Source: Thermoanaerobaculia bacterium
GTDB lineage: Bacteria; Acidobacteriota; Thermoanaerobaculia; Thermoanaerobaculales; Sulfomarinibacteraceae
NCBI GenBank assembly: GCA_027061805.1
Contig: JAMOWA010000043.1
Location: 1 to 38,693 of the forward strand
DNA length: 38,693 nucleotides
Reading direction: 5' to 3'
Below the pieces are notes generated by a model, which saw only the letters and a list, made by a program, of their open reading frames with translations, searched no databases and was not told the DNA's origin. Positions 15,107-23,157 of the stretch are shown one piece after another. The number at the start of each line of letters is the position of its first letter. The first letter of the stretch is position 1. The translations under genes and the position numbers were made by a program.

Positions 15107-15206
15107 TTGTCCCTGACCATGGCACTCATGATGGTGAGGAGCTTCCTGGCCACGGCGGTGAGGGCGGACACCTCGGCCGGGTGCCCTTCAGCTACCGGAT
15201 GAAGCG
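15073..15206 (-). pseudogene. IS110-family transposase C-terminal remnant
   Basis: Read on the minus strand, 15174-15073 encodes EVSALTAVARKLLTIMSAM and, after it, VRDNQPW and a short tail ending at a TGA (15075-15073). This matches the very characteristic C-terminus of IS110/IS116/IS902 transposases (xxxMRKLLxxxNAMxRDxxPW). Further upstream, 15206-15182 reads RFIR, a stop codon (TAG) and LKG in another frame, as expected for a decayed gene with one nonsense and one frameshift change. Nothing recognisable continues beyond 15206. The fossil overlaps the 3' end of lon. Identification rests on about 35 residues. Confidence 0.7.
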
Positions 15207-15411
15207 GGGGGCGCGTCCGGGACGACCACCGGACGCGGCCGCCGTCTCCCGCCGCCCCTCACCGCCGCCGTCCCCGATCCCCGACGCCGCCATCCGCCCC
15301 CGGACCCCGGCCCGAAACGGGCCCGCACACGGGTTTCCCTTGACATTCGCCAGAAGAAGGAGTAATCAGCCATTTGGGACAGCAATCGGCCGGAGGACCG
15401 GGAGGAGACCC
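15107..15411. other. Intergenic region: IS fossil and regulator promoter
   Basis: The left third is the transposase remnant. 15207-15335 is GC-rich, with no gene I can support. A TTGACA box and GGGAGGAG ribosome site for the next gene lie at the right end. Confidence 0.6.
15340..15366 (+). promoter_or_regulatory. Candidate promoter of the HTH/EIIA regulator
   Basis: An exact TTGACA at 15340-15345 is followed by AGTAAT (15361-15366) with a short 15-bp spacer. The -35 is perfect, but the spacing is suboptimal. Confidence 0.4.
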
Positions 15412-16125
15412 ATGGAAGCGTACATGACAGCCAAGGAAGCCGCTGAATACCTGAAGCTCGCCGAGCGGACACTGGTCCGTCTGGCCCACGAGGGGAAGAT
15501 CCCCGGGGTGAAGATCGGGGGGCAGTGGCGCTTCCGGAGGGCCCTGCTGGACGAGTACCTGGACACCCTGGCCTCGGCCTCCGTGGCCTCGGCGGCCGGC
15601 AACCCCGAGCAGGTGATCGACGCGCCGCTCACGGAGATCTTCTCGGTGGAGAACGTGATCCCCGACCTGGAGGCGGCCGATCGCGCCGGGGTGATCCACA
15701 CCATGGTGGAGCACGTGACGGGGCTGGGCCTCGTCAACGACCCGCAGTGGCTCGAGGCCGCCCTCGCGGCCCGGGAGCGCCTGGTCCCCACGGCCGTGCC
15801 CGAGGGCGTGGCCTTCCTCCACGCGCGCCGGCGGTCCCCGGACAAGTTCCCCCAGCAGTTCATCGCGCTGGCACGGTCCAGGGACGGCGTCGTCTTCGGG
15901 TCCCCGGACATGGGCAGGACCCACCTGTTCTTCCTCCTGGCGCTGCGCAACGATGCGCTGCACCTGAGGTGGCTGTCCCGGCTGGCCTGGATCGTGCGGA
16001 ACTCCACGCGGATGGCCCGCCTGGTGGACGCCGGCGACGCCGAGGAGATCTACGCTGCCATGCTGGAGGCGTCGGAAGCCCTGCCCACCTCGTTGCGGCC
16101 CACCGGGATGGCGGCGGGCCGGTAG
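15412..16125 (+). CDS. Excisionase-type HTH / PTS EIIA-like domain protein
   Basis: This 237-residue protein joins a MerR/excisionase-type winged HTH (residues 4-52: [20 protein letters not shown], then [16 protein letters not shown]) to a PTS EIIA type-2 domain (about 72-225). H137 in GVAFLHAR occupies the phosphorylated-histidine position of EIIA (family pattern GxAxPHxR). It is therefore probably a DNA-binding regulator controlled by, or structurally derived from, phosphotransfer. No PTS transport genes are in the window. The ATG is preceded by GGGAGGAG. A monocistronic arrangement is likely, since acpP downstream has its own promoter. Such fusions are reported in PTS-poor phyla, but the ligand here is unknown. 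Confidence 0.85.
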   Translation: MEAYMTAKEAAEYLKLAERTLVRLAHEGKIPGVKIGGQWRFRRALLDEYLDTLASASVASAAGNPEQVIDAPLTEIFSVENVIPDLEAADRAGVIHTMVEHVTGLGLVNDPQWLEAALAARERLVPTAVPEGVAFLHARRRSPDKFPQQFIALARSRDGVVFGSPDMGRTHLFFLLALRNDALHLRWLSRLAWIVRNSTRMARLVDAGDAEEIYAAMLEASEALPTSLRPTGMAAGR

Positions 16126-16213
16126 ACCACCTGCGGACGCACGGTGCAGCGGCTGCGGATCGCCCGGACCGTGGGGGACGGGTTGGCGAAGGAAGCTCTC
16201 GCCGCGGGCGGGC

Positions 16214-16242
16214 TTGCGCCCCTCCTCGCCCTGTGCTATCAC
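16214..16242 (+). promoter_or_regulatory. acpP-fabF promoter
   Basis: TTGCGC (16214-16219), a 17-bp spacer and TATCAC (16237-16242), the latter preceded by TGC so that it forms an extended -10. The leader is about 40 nt, with GGAGG 7 nt before the acpP ATG. Confidence 0.65.
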
Positions 16243-16289
16243 GTACGCGCTCCTCGGGAAGGGAGCCAAGACATTCTGGAGGATTGGGT

Positions 16290-16526
16290 ATGAATATCGA
16301 AGCCAAGGTCAAGGAGATCATCGTCAAGCAGCTCGGCGTGGATCCGGAGAAGGTGACCCTCGAGGCGTCGTTCGTGGATGACCTGGGGGCGGACTCCCTG
16401 GACACGGTGGAGCTGGTGATGGCGTTCGAGGAGGAGTTCGGGGTGGAGATCCCGGACGAGGCTGCCGAGAAGATCGCAACGGTGAAGGACGCCGTCGACT
16501 ACATCAAAGAGCACGCGGAGGCCTGA
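16290..16526 (+). CDS. acpP: Acyl carrier protein
   Basis: This 78-residue acidic protein has the canonical ACP fold and the DSL motif [11 protein letters not shown]36 is the 4'-phosphopantetheine attachment site. It carries growing acyl chains for type II fatty-acid synthesis in the cytoplasm. Length and sequence are typical. Its stop (TGA 16524-16526) overlaps the fabF start codon by one base, so the carrier and its condensing enzyme are co-translated, the common acpP-fabF arrangement. A good promoter and GGAGG site lie upstream. The usual partners fabD and fabG are not in the window. Confidence 0.96.
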   Translation: MNIEAKVKEIIVKQLGVDPEKVTLEASFVDDLGADSLDTVELVMAFEEEFGVEIPDEAAEKIATVKDAVDYIKEHAEA

Positions 16527-17767
16527 TGATGACCCGCCGGGTGGTGGTGACCGGCATGGGGCTGGTCACGCCGCTGGGGCACACGGTCGAGAGCACGTGG
16601 CAGGCCCTGCTGGACGGCACCAGCGGCGTGGGGTTCATCACGGCGTTTGACGCCTCGGACTTCGCGGTGAAGATCGCGGCCGAGGTCAGGGATCTCGACA
16701 TCTCCCGGTGGCTTGACGTCAAGGAGGCGCGCCGATTCGGCCGGCACGTTCACCTCGCCGTGGCGGCCTCGGAGATGGCCCTCGAGAACTCCGGCCTCGA
16801 GATCACGGAGGAGAACGCCGAGAGGGTCGGTGTCGTCATCGGATCGGGCATCGGCGGCCTCGGGCTCATCGAGGAGCAGCACGAGATCCTCAGGACCCGG
16901 GGACCCCGGAGGGTGTCCCCCTTCTTCATCCCCGGGGCCATCATCAACATGAGCTCGGGAATCGTCAGCATCCGCACGGGGGCCAGGGGGCCCAACAGTG
17001 CCACGGTGACAGCCTGCTCCACCTCCGCCCATGCCATCGGCGACGCGCTCATGTACGTCCGTCACGGGTACGCGGATGCCATCATCTGCGGGGGATCCGA
17101 GTCGGTGGTGACGCCACTGACGGTGGCGGGCTTCGCCTCCATGCGGGCACTCTCCACGCGCAACGACGAGCCCGAGCGGGCCTCACGGCCCTGGGACCGG
17201 GACCGCGACGGCTTCGTCATCGGCGAGGGGGCCGCGGTGGTGGTCCTGGAGGAGCTGGAGCACGCCAGGAGGCGCGGCGCCCCGATCCTCGCGGAGGTCC
17301 TGGGCTTCGGCATGAGCTCCGACGCCTACCACATCTCGGCGCCGTGCGAGGACGGTGACGGGGCCATCCGGGTGATGCGGGTGGCGCTCGAGGACGCCGG
17401 CGTGGCGGCCGAGAACGTGGACTACATCAATGCCCACGGGACGAGCACGCCCCTGGGAGACCGCGTGGAGACCATCGCCATCAAGGCGGTGTTCGGCGAC
17501 CACGCCCGCAGGGTGGCAGTGTCCTCCACCAAGTCCATGACGGGCCACCTCCTGGGTGCGGCGGGAAGCCTGGAGTTCGCGGTCTGCGTCCTGGCCATGC
17601 GGGACGGGGTGGTACCACCCACGATCAACCTGGACGACCCCGAGCCCGAGAACGACCTGGACTACGTTCCCCACACGGCCAGGGAGATGCCGGTCGACGT
17701 GGCCCTGACCAACTCCTTCGGCTTCGGCGGAACCAACGCCTGCCTGGTGGTGGGCCGGGCCGACTGA
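16526..17767 (+). CDS. fabF: Beta-ketoacyl-ACP synthase II
   Basis: This 413-residue protein is a full-length KAS II. The catalytic triad motifs are present: C164 in TACSTSAHA, histidine in [11 protein letters not shown], and histidine in GHLLGAAGS. The glycine-rich [12 protein letters not shown] end is also present. It condenses malonyl-ACP with acyl-ACP to elongate fatty acids and is involved in temperature-dependent adjustment of unsaturation in some bacteria. Two adjacent ATGs (16526 and 16529) are possible starts and differ by one residue. It is coupled to acpP. The CLC gene 48 bp downstream may or may not be in the same transcript; no terminator is visible. Confidence 0.96.
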   Translation: MMTRRVVVTGMGLVTPLGHTVESTWQALLDGTSGVGFITAFDASDFAVKIAAEVRDLDISRWLDVKEARRFGRHVHLAVAASEMALENSGLEITEENAERVGVVIGSGIGGLGLIEEQHEILRTRGPRRVSPFFIPGAIINMSSGIVSIRTGARGPNSATVTACSTSAHAIGDALMYVRHGYADAIICGGSESVVTPLTVAGFASMRALSTRNDEPERASRPWDRDRDGFVIGEGAAVVVLEELEHARRRGAPILAEVLGFGMSSDAYHISAPCEDGDGAIRVMRVALEDAGVAAENVDYINAHGTSTPLGDRVETIAIKAVFGDHARRVAVSSTKSMTGHLLGAAGSLEFAVCVLAMRDGVVPPTINLDDPEPENDLDYVPHTAREMPVDVALTNSFGFGGTNACLVVGRAD

Positions 17768-17815
17768 GGAACGGCCGGCTGGGAGGACGCTCTGGCTCAA
17801 CCCCGGCCCGGTGCC

Positions 17816-19627
17816 ATGTCGAGTGCGGCGGTCCTGCGTCACCGCATCGTCCATTTCGTGGGAAGGTTGCACTTCTACGACTTCGGGCGGTGGCTGCTGC
17901 TGGCGTCGCTCATCGGTATCGTGGCGGGCCTGGGTGCGGCCTTCCTCACCTGGGGCGTGGAGGCCCTCTCCCACCTCCTCCATGTGGAGCTGGCCGGGGC
18001 CCTGATCCCGGGCCACGGCAAGGGTGCCAGCGCCGACTGGCACTCGCCCACCAGGCCCTGGGTGCTGCTGATCATCCTGCCGGTGGCCGGTCTCGTGGTG
18101 GGGTGGCTGGTCCAGACCTTCGCCCCCGAGGCCGAGGGCCACGGCACCGACGCGGTGATCCGGGCCATCCACAGGGAACGCTCGGTGATCCGGAAGCGGG
18201 TCCCCGCGGTGAAGCTGCTGGCCTCCATCCTCACCATCGGCTCGGGCGGGTCGGCGGGCCGGGAGGGCCCGGTGGCCCAGGTGGGCGCCGGCTTCGGGAG
18301 CTACCTGTCCCGGTTGCTGAACCTGTCCTCGAAGGATCGCCAGCTCCTGGTCATCGCCGGCATGGCCGCGGGCATCGGCGGCATGTTCCGGGCACCGCTG
18401 GGAGGAGCGCTCTTCTCCATCGAGGTGCTGTACTCGGAGAACGACTTCGAGTCCGAGGCGCTGATCCCGGCGGTGATCGCCGCCATCGTCGCCTACGTGG
18501 TCAACGCCTCCTTCACGGGGTGGGGTCACATCTTCGCCGCGCCGGAGGTGGCCTTCTCCCACCCCGTGGAGCTGCTCTCCTACGTGGTGCTGGGGATGCT
18601 CCTCGCCGTGGTGGGGATCATCTACGTGAAGGTCTTCTACGGGGTCCGGGACCTGGTGTTCCGGCCCCTGCCGGTGCCCGCGTGGACCAGGCCGGGGATC
18701 GGCGGGCTCCTCCTGGCCCTCCTGGCGCTGGCGGTGCCCCAGGTGATGGGAGGCGGGTACGGGTGGCTCCAGCTGACCCTCGACGGGAACCTTCCCCTCA
18801 AGCTCCTGCTCATCCTCCTGCCCGCCAAGATCATGGCCACCGCCCTCACCATCTCCTCCGGCGGATCCGGCGGCGTGTTCGCCCCCTCGCTCATCATCGG
18901 CGGGATCACCGGGGCCGTCTTCGCCGAGCTGGCCGTCCGGGTGGCCCCCGGCGCGGCGCCCCCCGCCGCCGCCTGCGTGCTCGTGGGCATGGGGGGGTTC
19001 TTCTCCGGCGTGGCCAAGGTGCCCATCGCCTCGCTGATCATGGTGGCCGAGATGAGCGGGTCCTACGACCTCCTGGTGCCCATGATGCTGGTGGGCTCCG
19101 TGGCGTTCCTCCTGACGCGGGGCGTCACCATCTACGAGGAGCAGGTCCCGGGGAGGATCGATTCCCCGGCGCACCTGGGCGAGTTCCAGGTGGACGTGCT
19201 GGAGCAGCTCCGGGTGAGCGACGTGGTGGACACCTCGGCGCCCATCGTGACGGTGTCGCCGGGGACCCCCTTCCGGACCATCCTCCAGATGGTCTCGGAG
19301 AGCGGGCAGGAGTACTTCCCCGTGGTGAACGGTGAGGGCCGGCTCATCGGCATGTTTTCCATGGAGGACGTGCGGCGCGTGGTGGCCACGCCAGAGGTCT
19401 GGTCCCTGCTGGTGGCCGACGACCTCGGCGTGGCGGGGTCGGGAGTGGTCTACCTGGACCCCGATGAGGACCTCCACACGGCGTTGCGGAAGTTCATGGC
19501 AGCCCAGGTGAGCGTCCTCCCGGTGCTGGAGGGCCCGCCGCCGTCCCGTCTGCTGGGGCTCCTGTCGCACCACGAGTTGATGCAGGCCTACGACAGGGTG
19601 GTGCACAGGCTCCAGGAGCCCGCCTGA
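17816..19627 (+). CDS. CLC-family chloride channel/transporter with C-terminal CBS pair
   Basis: This 603-residue membrane protein has the CLC core (about 25-440) and a tandem CBS domain regulatory region (about 465-600). The gating glutamate is present as E150 in SGGSAGREGP. Relative to E. coli ClcA, the internal proton glutamate E203 aligns with V204 (FSIEV against FIIEE). The anion-coordinating GSGIP loop reads GHGTD (108-112), so Ser107 is replaced by His. Valine at the proton site is typical of CLC channels rather than proton-coupled exchangers. CBS pairs often bind adenine nucleotides. No ribosome site is clear before the ATG at 17816. The 3' end abuts a truncated S9-peptidase gene on the other strand. 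Confidence 0.92.
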   Translation: MSSAAVLRHRIVHFVGRLHFYDFGRWLLLASLIGIVAGLGAAFLTWGVEALSHLLHVELAGALIPGHGKGASADWHSPTRPWVLLIILPVAGLVVGWLVQTFAPEAEGHGTDAVIRAIHRERSVIRKRVPAVKLLASILTIGSGGSAGREGPVAQVGAGFGSYLSRLLNLSSKDRQLLVIAGMAAGIGGMFRAPLGGALFSIEVLYSENDFESEALIPAVIAAIVAYVVNASFTGWGHIFAAPEVAFSHPVELLSYVVLGMLLAVVGIIYVKVFYGVRDLVFRPLPVPAWTRPGIGGLLLALLALAVPQVMGGGYGWLQLTLDGNLPLKLLLILLPAKIMATALTISSGGSGGVFAPSLIIGGITGAVFAELAVRVAPGAAPPAAACVLVGMGGFFSGVAKVPIASLIMVAEMSGSYDLLVPMMLVGSVAFLLTRGVTIYEEQVPGRIDSPAHLGEFQVDVLEQLRVSDVVDTSAPIVTVSPGTPFRTILQMVSESGQEYFPVVNGEGRLIGMFSMEDVRRVVATPEVWSLLVADDLGVAGSGVVYLDPDEDLHTALRKFMAAQVSVLPVLEGPPPSRLLGLLSHHELMQAYDRVVHRLQEPA

Positions 19628-20422
19628 CGTCCTCCCGGGATCCGCCGACGCCGGGCTCCAGAGCTGGGGCGGGGTGTCCGGTGCGCTTCGGACGGCCACC
19701 ACGGTGCGGCCGTCGCCTGAGACGGCAGCCGCGGTGATCCCCTCCACCTCCCCGGCCAGGGTGTCGATGGCGACGCTGCGGGGGGAGACGGTGGCCCGGG
19801 CCAGCCGCCGGTGCACGTCCCCGGCGACGCCCAGGATCGCGCCGCCGGAGAAGGGCCGCACGAAGGCGATCTCCTCGTTGGCCCCCGTGGGCACCGGCTC
19901 GAGGCCCTCCATGCCGTCCCGCCAGAAGGCCAGCCGGAGGCGGCCGGCAGCCAGGTTCTCCAGGTCCGTGGTCTCGGTGAAGACGGCCAGCGCCACGCCT
20001 TCCGGGGTGAAGGCGAGCTTCTCGGGCAGGACGGCACGGGACACCTCGAGTTCACGGGAGGCCCGCGGCTCCACGGTCGTGAGCACCAGGTGCGGTGTGC
20101 CGCGGTGGTCGGCCTCCCAGTGGGGGGAGGTGTCGGAGTCGTGACCCACCGTGAGCTCCACGGTGACCGGGTCCTCTCCCAGCGTGCTGAGGCGGAGATC
20201 TCCCACCAGCCGGTGCTTCTTCTCGTCCGGCCGGCGCAGGACCCAGACCACCCGGCTTCCGTCCGGTGCCAGATCCATGTCACCGGGACGTTCCTGGTGC
20301 ACCACGGTCTCCGCCCGCCACACGGGATCGGGCGGCGGAGCCTCCTTCGTGGATGTGGCGAGGGCCATACCCCCGGTGAACAGGGCCAAGGCGACGGCGA
20401 TGACCTGGGCAGCAGCACGCAT
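19628..20422 (-). pseudogene. 3'-truncated S9-peptidase beta-propeller fragment
   Basis: From an ATG at 20422 the minus strand encodes a signal peptide (MRAAAQVIAVALALFTGGMA) and about 240 residues. These resemble the N-terminal propeller of S9 prolyl-oligopeptidase-like proteins (DMDLAPDGSRVVWVLRR, SPHWEADHRG, AAVSGDGRTVVAVRS, then PPQLWSP). The similarity stops at about 19640, just outside the clcA-like stop codon. No in-frame stop follows until 17183, antisense to the CLC and fabF genes. The remaining blades and the catalytic hydrolase domain are missing, so I read it as a gene cut by a rearrangement at the CLC 3' end. An intact stand-alone S9-type hydrolase lies at 23158 on the other strand. 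Confidence 0.65.
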
Positions 20423-20466
20423 CTCGACCTCCCGGCGGCGGCCTGGCACGTGGCCCGGTGCCCGGA

Positions 20467-21219
20467 TCAGGGGTGGAGCATGGCGGCGAGCTGACGGAAG
20501 CAGCGACCTACGCGATCCCGGAAGGTCTCGGCGCGCCGCCCGCGGCGGGGTTCGATCCACGCGGGAACATACGGATCCATGGTGGCGGCCACCCTCTGCA
20601 CGTCCTCGTCTGTCATCGGGGGTTTCACGGCGACGAGGTGGTAGATCACCTGATCGCAGACATCGAGGTGACCCAACCGCATCTTTCGTTGCAGCCACGG
20701 AGGGAAGTTCCTGTAGCGATCGAAGTACAGGAACTCCATGCGGACCAGCCTGAGGTCGAGCCGCGGCCTGGTGTGCTCCGAGGTGGAGAGCCCCCAGATC
20801 GTTCCGTGCGGAGGGCGGTACCATTCCGCCGCGTCCACGGTGCAGGTACCGGCATCGGTCCAGAAGCGGGGGCTGTGCTCGTTGAAGATCTCGTGGTGGA
20901 AGGGGTTGGCGAGGTTGAGCCCCTGCTGCCCGTAGGGCGCCACGATGGCCACCTGGGCACCGGGACGGCAGATCCGCCAGATCTCCTCCATCACGGGCAC
21001 CAGGTTCCGGACGTGCTCCAGCGAGTGGCTCGCGTGGACGAGGTCCGCACAGGAATCGGCGACGGGCAGCGGCCGCTCGAGATCCGCCACCACGTCGACT
21101 CCGGGAAGCGGGGAGTGATCCACCCCCACGAAGCCGGGGAGGGCCTTTGTGCCACAGCCCAGGTCGATGCGAACCGGAGGATGCGGGATCCGCTCCGGGG
21201 TCTCGCCTTCGTACGCCAT
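20467..21219 (-). CDS. Class I SAM-dependent methyltransferase
   Basis: This 250-residue protein has motif I RIDLGCGTKALPGF, an acidic motif II (VGVDHSP) and HASHSLEHVRNL, the pattern of Methyltransf_11-type enzymes. These often act on lipids, quinones or sugar moieties of surface glycans. The C-terminal half (FYFDRYRNFPPWLQRKMRL and beyond) is not recognised. No membrane segment is seen. The ATG at 21219 was preferred to the upstream GTG at 21225 because GGGAAAGG lies 5 nt before it. The gene ends 44 bp from the truncated propeller gene start on the same strand and is divergent from tmk. The substrate cannot be inferred. Confidence 0.82.
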   Translation of the reverse strand: MAYEGETPERIPHPPVRIDLGCGTKALPGFVGVDHSPLPGVDVVADLERPLPVADSCADLVHASHSLEHVRNLVPVMEEIWRICRPGAQVAIVAPYGQQGLNLANPFHHEIFNEHSPRFWTDAGTCTVDAAEWYRPPHGTIWGLSTSEHTRPRLDLRLVRMEFLYFDRYRNFPPWLQRKMRLGHLDVCDQVIYHLVAVKPPMTDEDVQRVAATMDPYVPAWIEPRRGRRAETFRDRVGRCFRQLAAMLHP

Positions 21220-21400
21220 ATGCACCTTTCCCGTTGCTCATGCCGGGACAGTCGCTCGCAGCACTTCCCGCCCCAGGATGCCACCCCGGGGAGGGGTTTG
21301 TCCAGGTTCCCGTCCGGTGACGGGCCTCCGGGCACCGTCCGGTCCTGGTGGATCCCGGCTGATCCCGGAGGACACGGCGGCACGCCCACGGGCCAGGGGG

Positions 21401-21406
21401 TATACT
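21401..21406 (+). promoter_or_regulatory. -10 element immediately upstream of tmk
   Basis: TATACT ends 7 nt before the tmk ATG in very GC-rich DNA, with no Shine-Dalgarno in between. The predicted transcript start coincides with the A of the start codon, suggesting a leaderless mRNA. No good -35 is seen. Confidence 0.55.
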
Positions 21407-21413
21407 CGCCTCC

Positions 21414-22043
21414 ATGGGACGGGGCTGGTTCATCACCTTCGAGGGCGGGGAGGGGTCCGGCAAGACCACCCAGGTCCGCCGACTGGAGGAGCACCTGCGG
21501 GGTGGGGGGCACGAGGTGGTGGTGACCCGGGAGCCCGGGGGCACGGCGGTGGCGGAGGCGGTCCGGGCCGTTCTGCTCGACCCGGCGCAGGACCCGGATC
21601 CGCTGACGGAGCTCTTCCTGCTGGAGGCCGCCCGCCGCGACCACGTGGAACGGGTGATCCGTCCCGCGCTGGAACGTGGCGCCGTGGTGCTCTGCGACCG
21701 CTTTGCCGACTCCTCGGTGGTGTACCAGGGGCTCGTGGGAGGCGTGGAAGCTGCGACCGTCGAGAGGCTCAACCGGCTCGCCACCGGGGGGCTGGAGCCG
21801 GACCTGACCTTCGTCCTGGACCTCCCCGCCGAGGAGGGCCTGGCCCGCGTGGGCCGCCGCAACGGTGGCGGCTCGGGCAACAGGATCGACGGGCATCCGC
21901 TGGAGTTCCACAGGCGCGTCCGCGACGCCTTCCTGGAGCTGGCTCGCCGGGGAGGCCGGAGGTTCAGGATCCTCCCGGCCAGGCAGGACGAGGATCGCCT
22001 GTTCGAGCTCCTGCTGGACGAGCTGCCGGAGGAGCTGCGATGA
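21414..22043 (+). CDS. tmk: Thymidylate kinase
   Basis: This 209-residue protein has the P-loop GGEGSGKTT (11-19), TREPGGT, the CDRFADSSVVYQG motif (a DRY/DRF-type signature) and an arginine/glycine-rich LID region (VGRRNGGGSGNR). It phosphorylates dTMP to dTDP for DNA synthesis. It overlaps holB by ATGA (22040-22043); tmk-holB is a widely conserved pair. The TATACT box 7 nt upstream and lack of a ribosome site point to leaderless translation. Length and motif order are normal for the family. Confidence 0.96.
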   Translation: MGRGWFITFEGGEGSGKTTQVRRLEEHLRGGGHEVVVTREPGGTAVAEAVRAVLLDPAQDPDPLTELFLLEAARRDHVERVIRPALERGAVVLCDRFADSSVVYQGLVGGVEAATVERLNRLATGGLEPDLTFVLDLPAEEGLARVGRRNGGGSGNRIDGHPLEFHRRVRDAFLELARRGGRRFRILPARQDEDRLFELLLDELPEELR

Positions 22044-22966
22044 CCGTGCCGTGGTGGGACGACGACACCGGTGTGCTCGACCGGGATCGCTTCGGGGAGC
22101 AGGTGGAGGATATTCTCCAGCGGGCCCGCAGGGCACAGCTGGAGGGCCACCTGCCCCACGGTCTGCTCCTGGTGGGGCTCGAGGGGATGGGCCGCGAGCT
22201 CGCCGCCGTGGAGCTCGCCGCCATGCTCACCTGCCCCGAGAACGCCGGGCCGTGGTGCGGGTGCAACAGCTGCCGGCGTGTGCGGCGTGGCATCCACCCC
22301 GATGTGGAACGGGTCGCGTACGATCCGGACCTCAAGGGCACGAAGGACGTCATCAAGGCCGACCAGGTCCGGGACACCATCGTCTCGAAGGTCGGTGCCC
22401 GGCCCTATGAGGGCATGGCCCGCGTCTGGATCCTCGACAGGGTGGAGCGCCAGTGGTTTCCTCCGTCCCCGGCCAACGTGTTCCTCAAGACCCTGGAGGA
22501 ACCACCGCCGGCCGTTCACTTCATCCTCCTGGCGGCCAATCCCGGGTCGGTGCTGCCCACCATCCGCTCCCGCTGTCAGACCCTCCGGCTGCCCGGAGCG
22601 GTGGCCCTGGCGGCCCGGGAGGGGGATGAGCTCCCCGAGCTGATCGCCTCGGGGGAGGGGGCGAGGGAGTTCGCCCGGCGGGTCCGTGCGGCCCTCACCG
22701 AGGCCGCCGGCGGGGACCCCCTGGCCCTGGTGGTGGTCTCCCGGTCCCTGCCCGGAGAGCCCTGGGTGTACCAGGCCGCCGCGGCCGCAGCCCTGGAGCT
22801 CGCCACCTCGGGCACGGGGGCCGACGGTGGGGAGGGCTTCTCCAGGCTGGCCGCACGGCTCGTGGAGGCCGAGTCGCGGGCCCGTGTCCTGAACATCCGC
22901 CCCGAGCGCCTGATCCTCTCCTGCCTCATGCAGTGGTACGAGGAGGCGGTGGAGGGAGCGGCATGA
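22040..22966 (+). CDS. holB: DNA polymerase III delta' subunit (clamp loader)
   Basis: This 308-residue AAA+ protein has the four-cysteine zinc module C65, C73, C75, C78 (CPENAGPWCGCNSC) and the LEEPP and TIRSRCQTLRL (SRC motif) signatures of clamp-loader subunits. The Walker A position reads GLEGMGREL (46-54), with lysine replaced by arginine. This agrees with delta', which does not need to hydrolyse ATP. The central part has PYEGMARVWILDRVERQ. The C-terminal third is poorly conserved. It is coupled by ATGA to tmk upstream and to a 56-residue ORF downstream. The role is loading the beta clamp together with gamma/tau and delta. Confidence 0.9.
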   Translation: MTVPWWDDDTGVLDRDRFGEQVEDILQRARRAQLEGHLPHGLLLVGLEGMGRELAAVELAAMLTCPENAGPWCGCNSCRRVRRGIHPDVERVAYDPDLKGTKDVIKADQVRDTIVSKVGARPYEGMARVWILDRVERQWFPPSPANVFLKTLEEPPPAVHFILLAANPGSVLPTIRSRCQTLRLPGAVALAAREGDELPELIASGEGAREFARRVRAALTEAAGGDPLALVVVSRSLPGEPWVYQAAAAAALELATSGTGADGGEGFSRLAARLVEAESRARVLNIRPERLILSCLMQWYEEAVEGAA

Positions 22967-23133
22967 GACCGGGAACGGTCCTCCGGGAACGGGCCCGTGA
23001 CCGCGGGTTCCTGTCCCGGCTGCGTCCCCCGTGCTCCGGGGCGATCGTGGAAACGTGGGTGAGGGAGAATGGGGACACGGAGGCGCCCGTGGACCCGGAG
23101 CGCGCCCGTGCCCTGGTGGCGGCACTCCGGTGA
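22963..23133 (+). CDS. Small hypothetical protein
   Basis: A 56-residue ORF begins at an ATG that overlaps the holB stop (ATGA) and ends 24 bp before the S9-type hydrolase gene. It is arginine-rich at the start (RPGTVLRERARDRGFLSRLR) and ends DPERARALVAALR. I do not recognise a family. Support is limited to its position in a coupled run, sensible length and codon use like its neighbours. It could also be a chance ORF. Confidence 0.45.
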   Translation: MRPGTVLRERARDRGFLSRLRPPCSGAIVETWVRENGDTEAPVDPERARALVAALR

Positions 23134-23157
23134 GACGGGTGACAGGAGGAGGTTGAC

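Noticed and set aside
20545-20570. GGTTCGATCC resembling a tRNA T-loop
   Set aside because: It lies inside the methyltransferase coding sequence, and no acceptor or anticodon arm can be folded around it.
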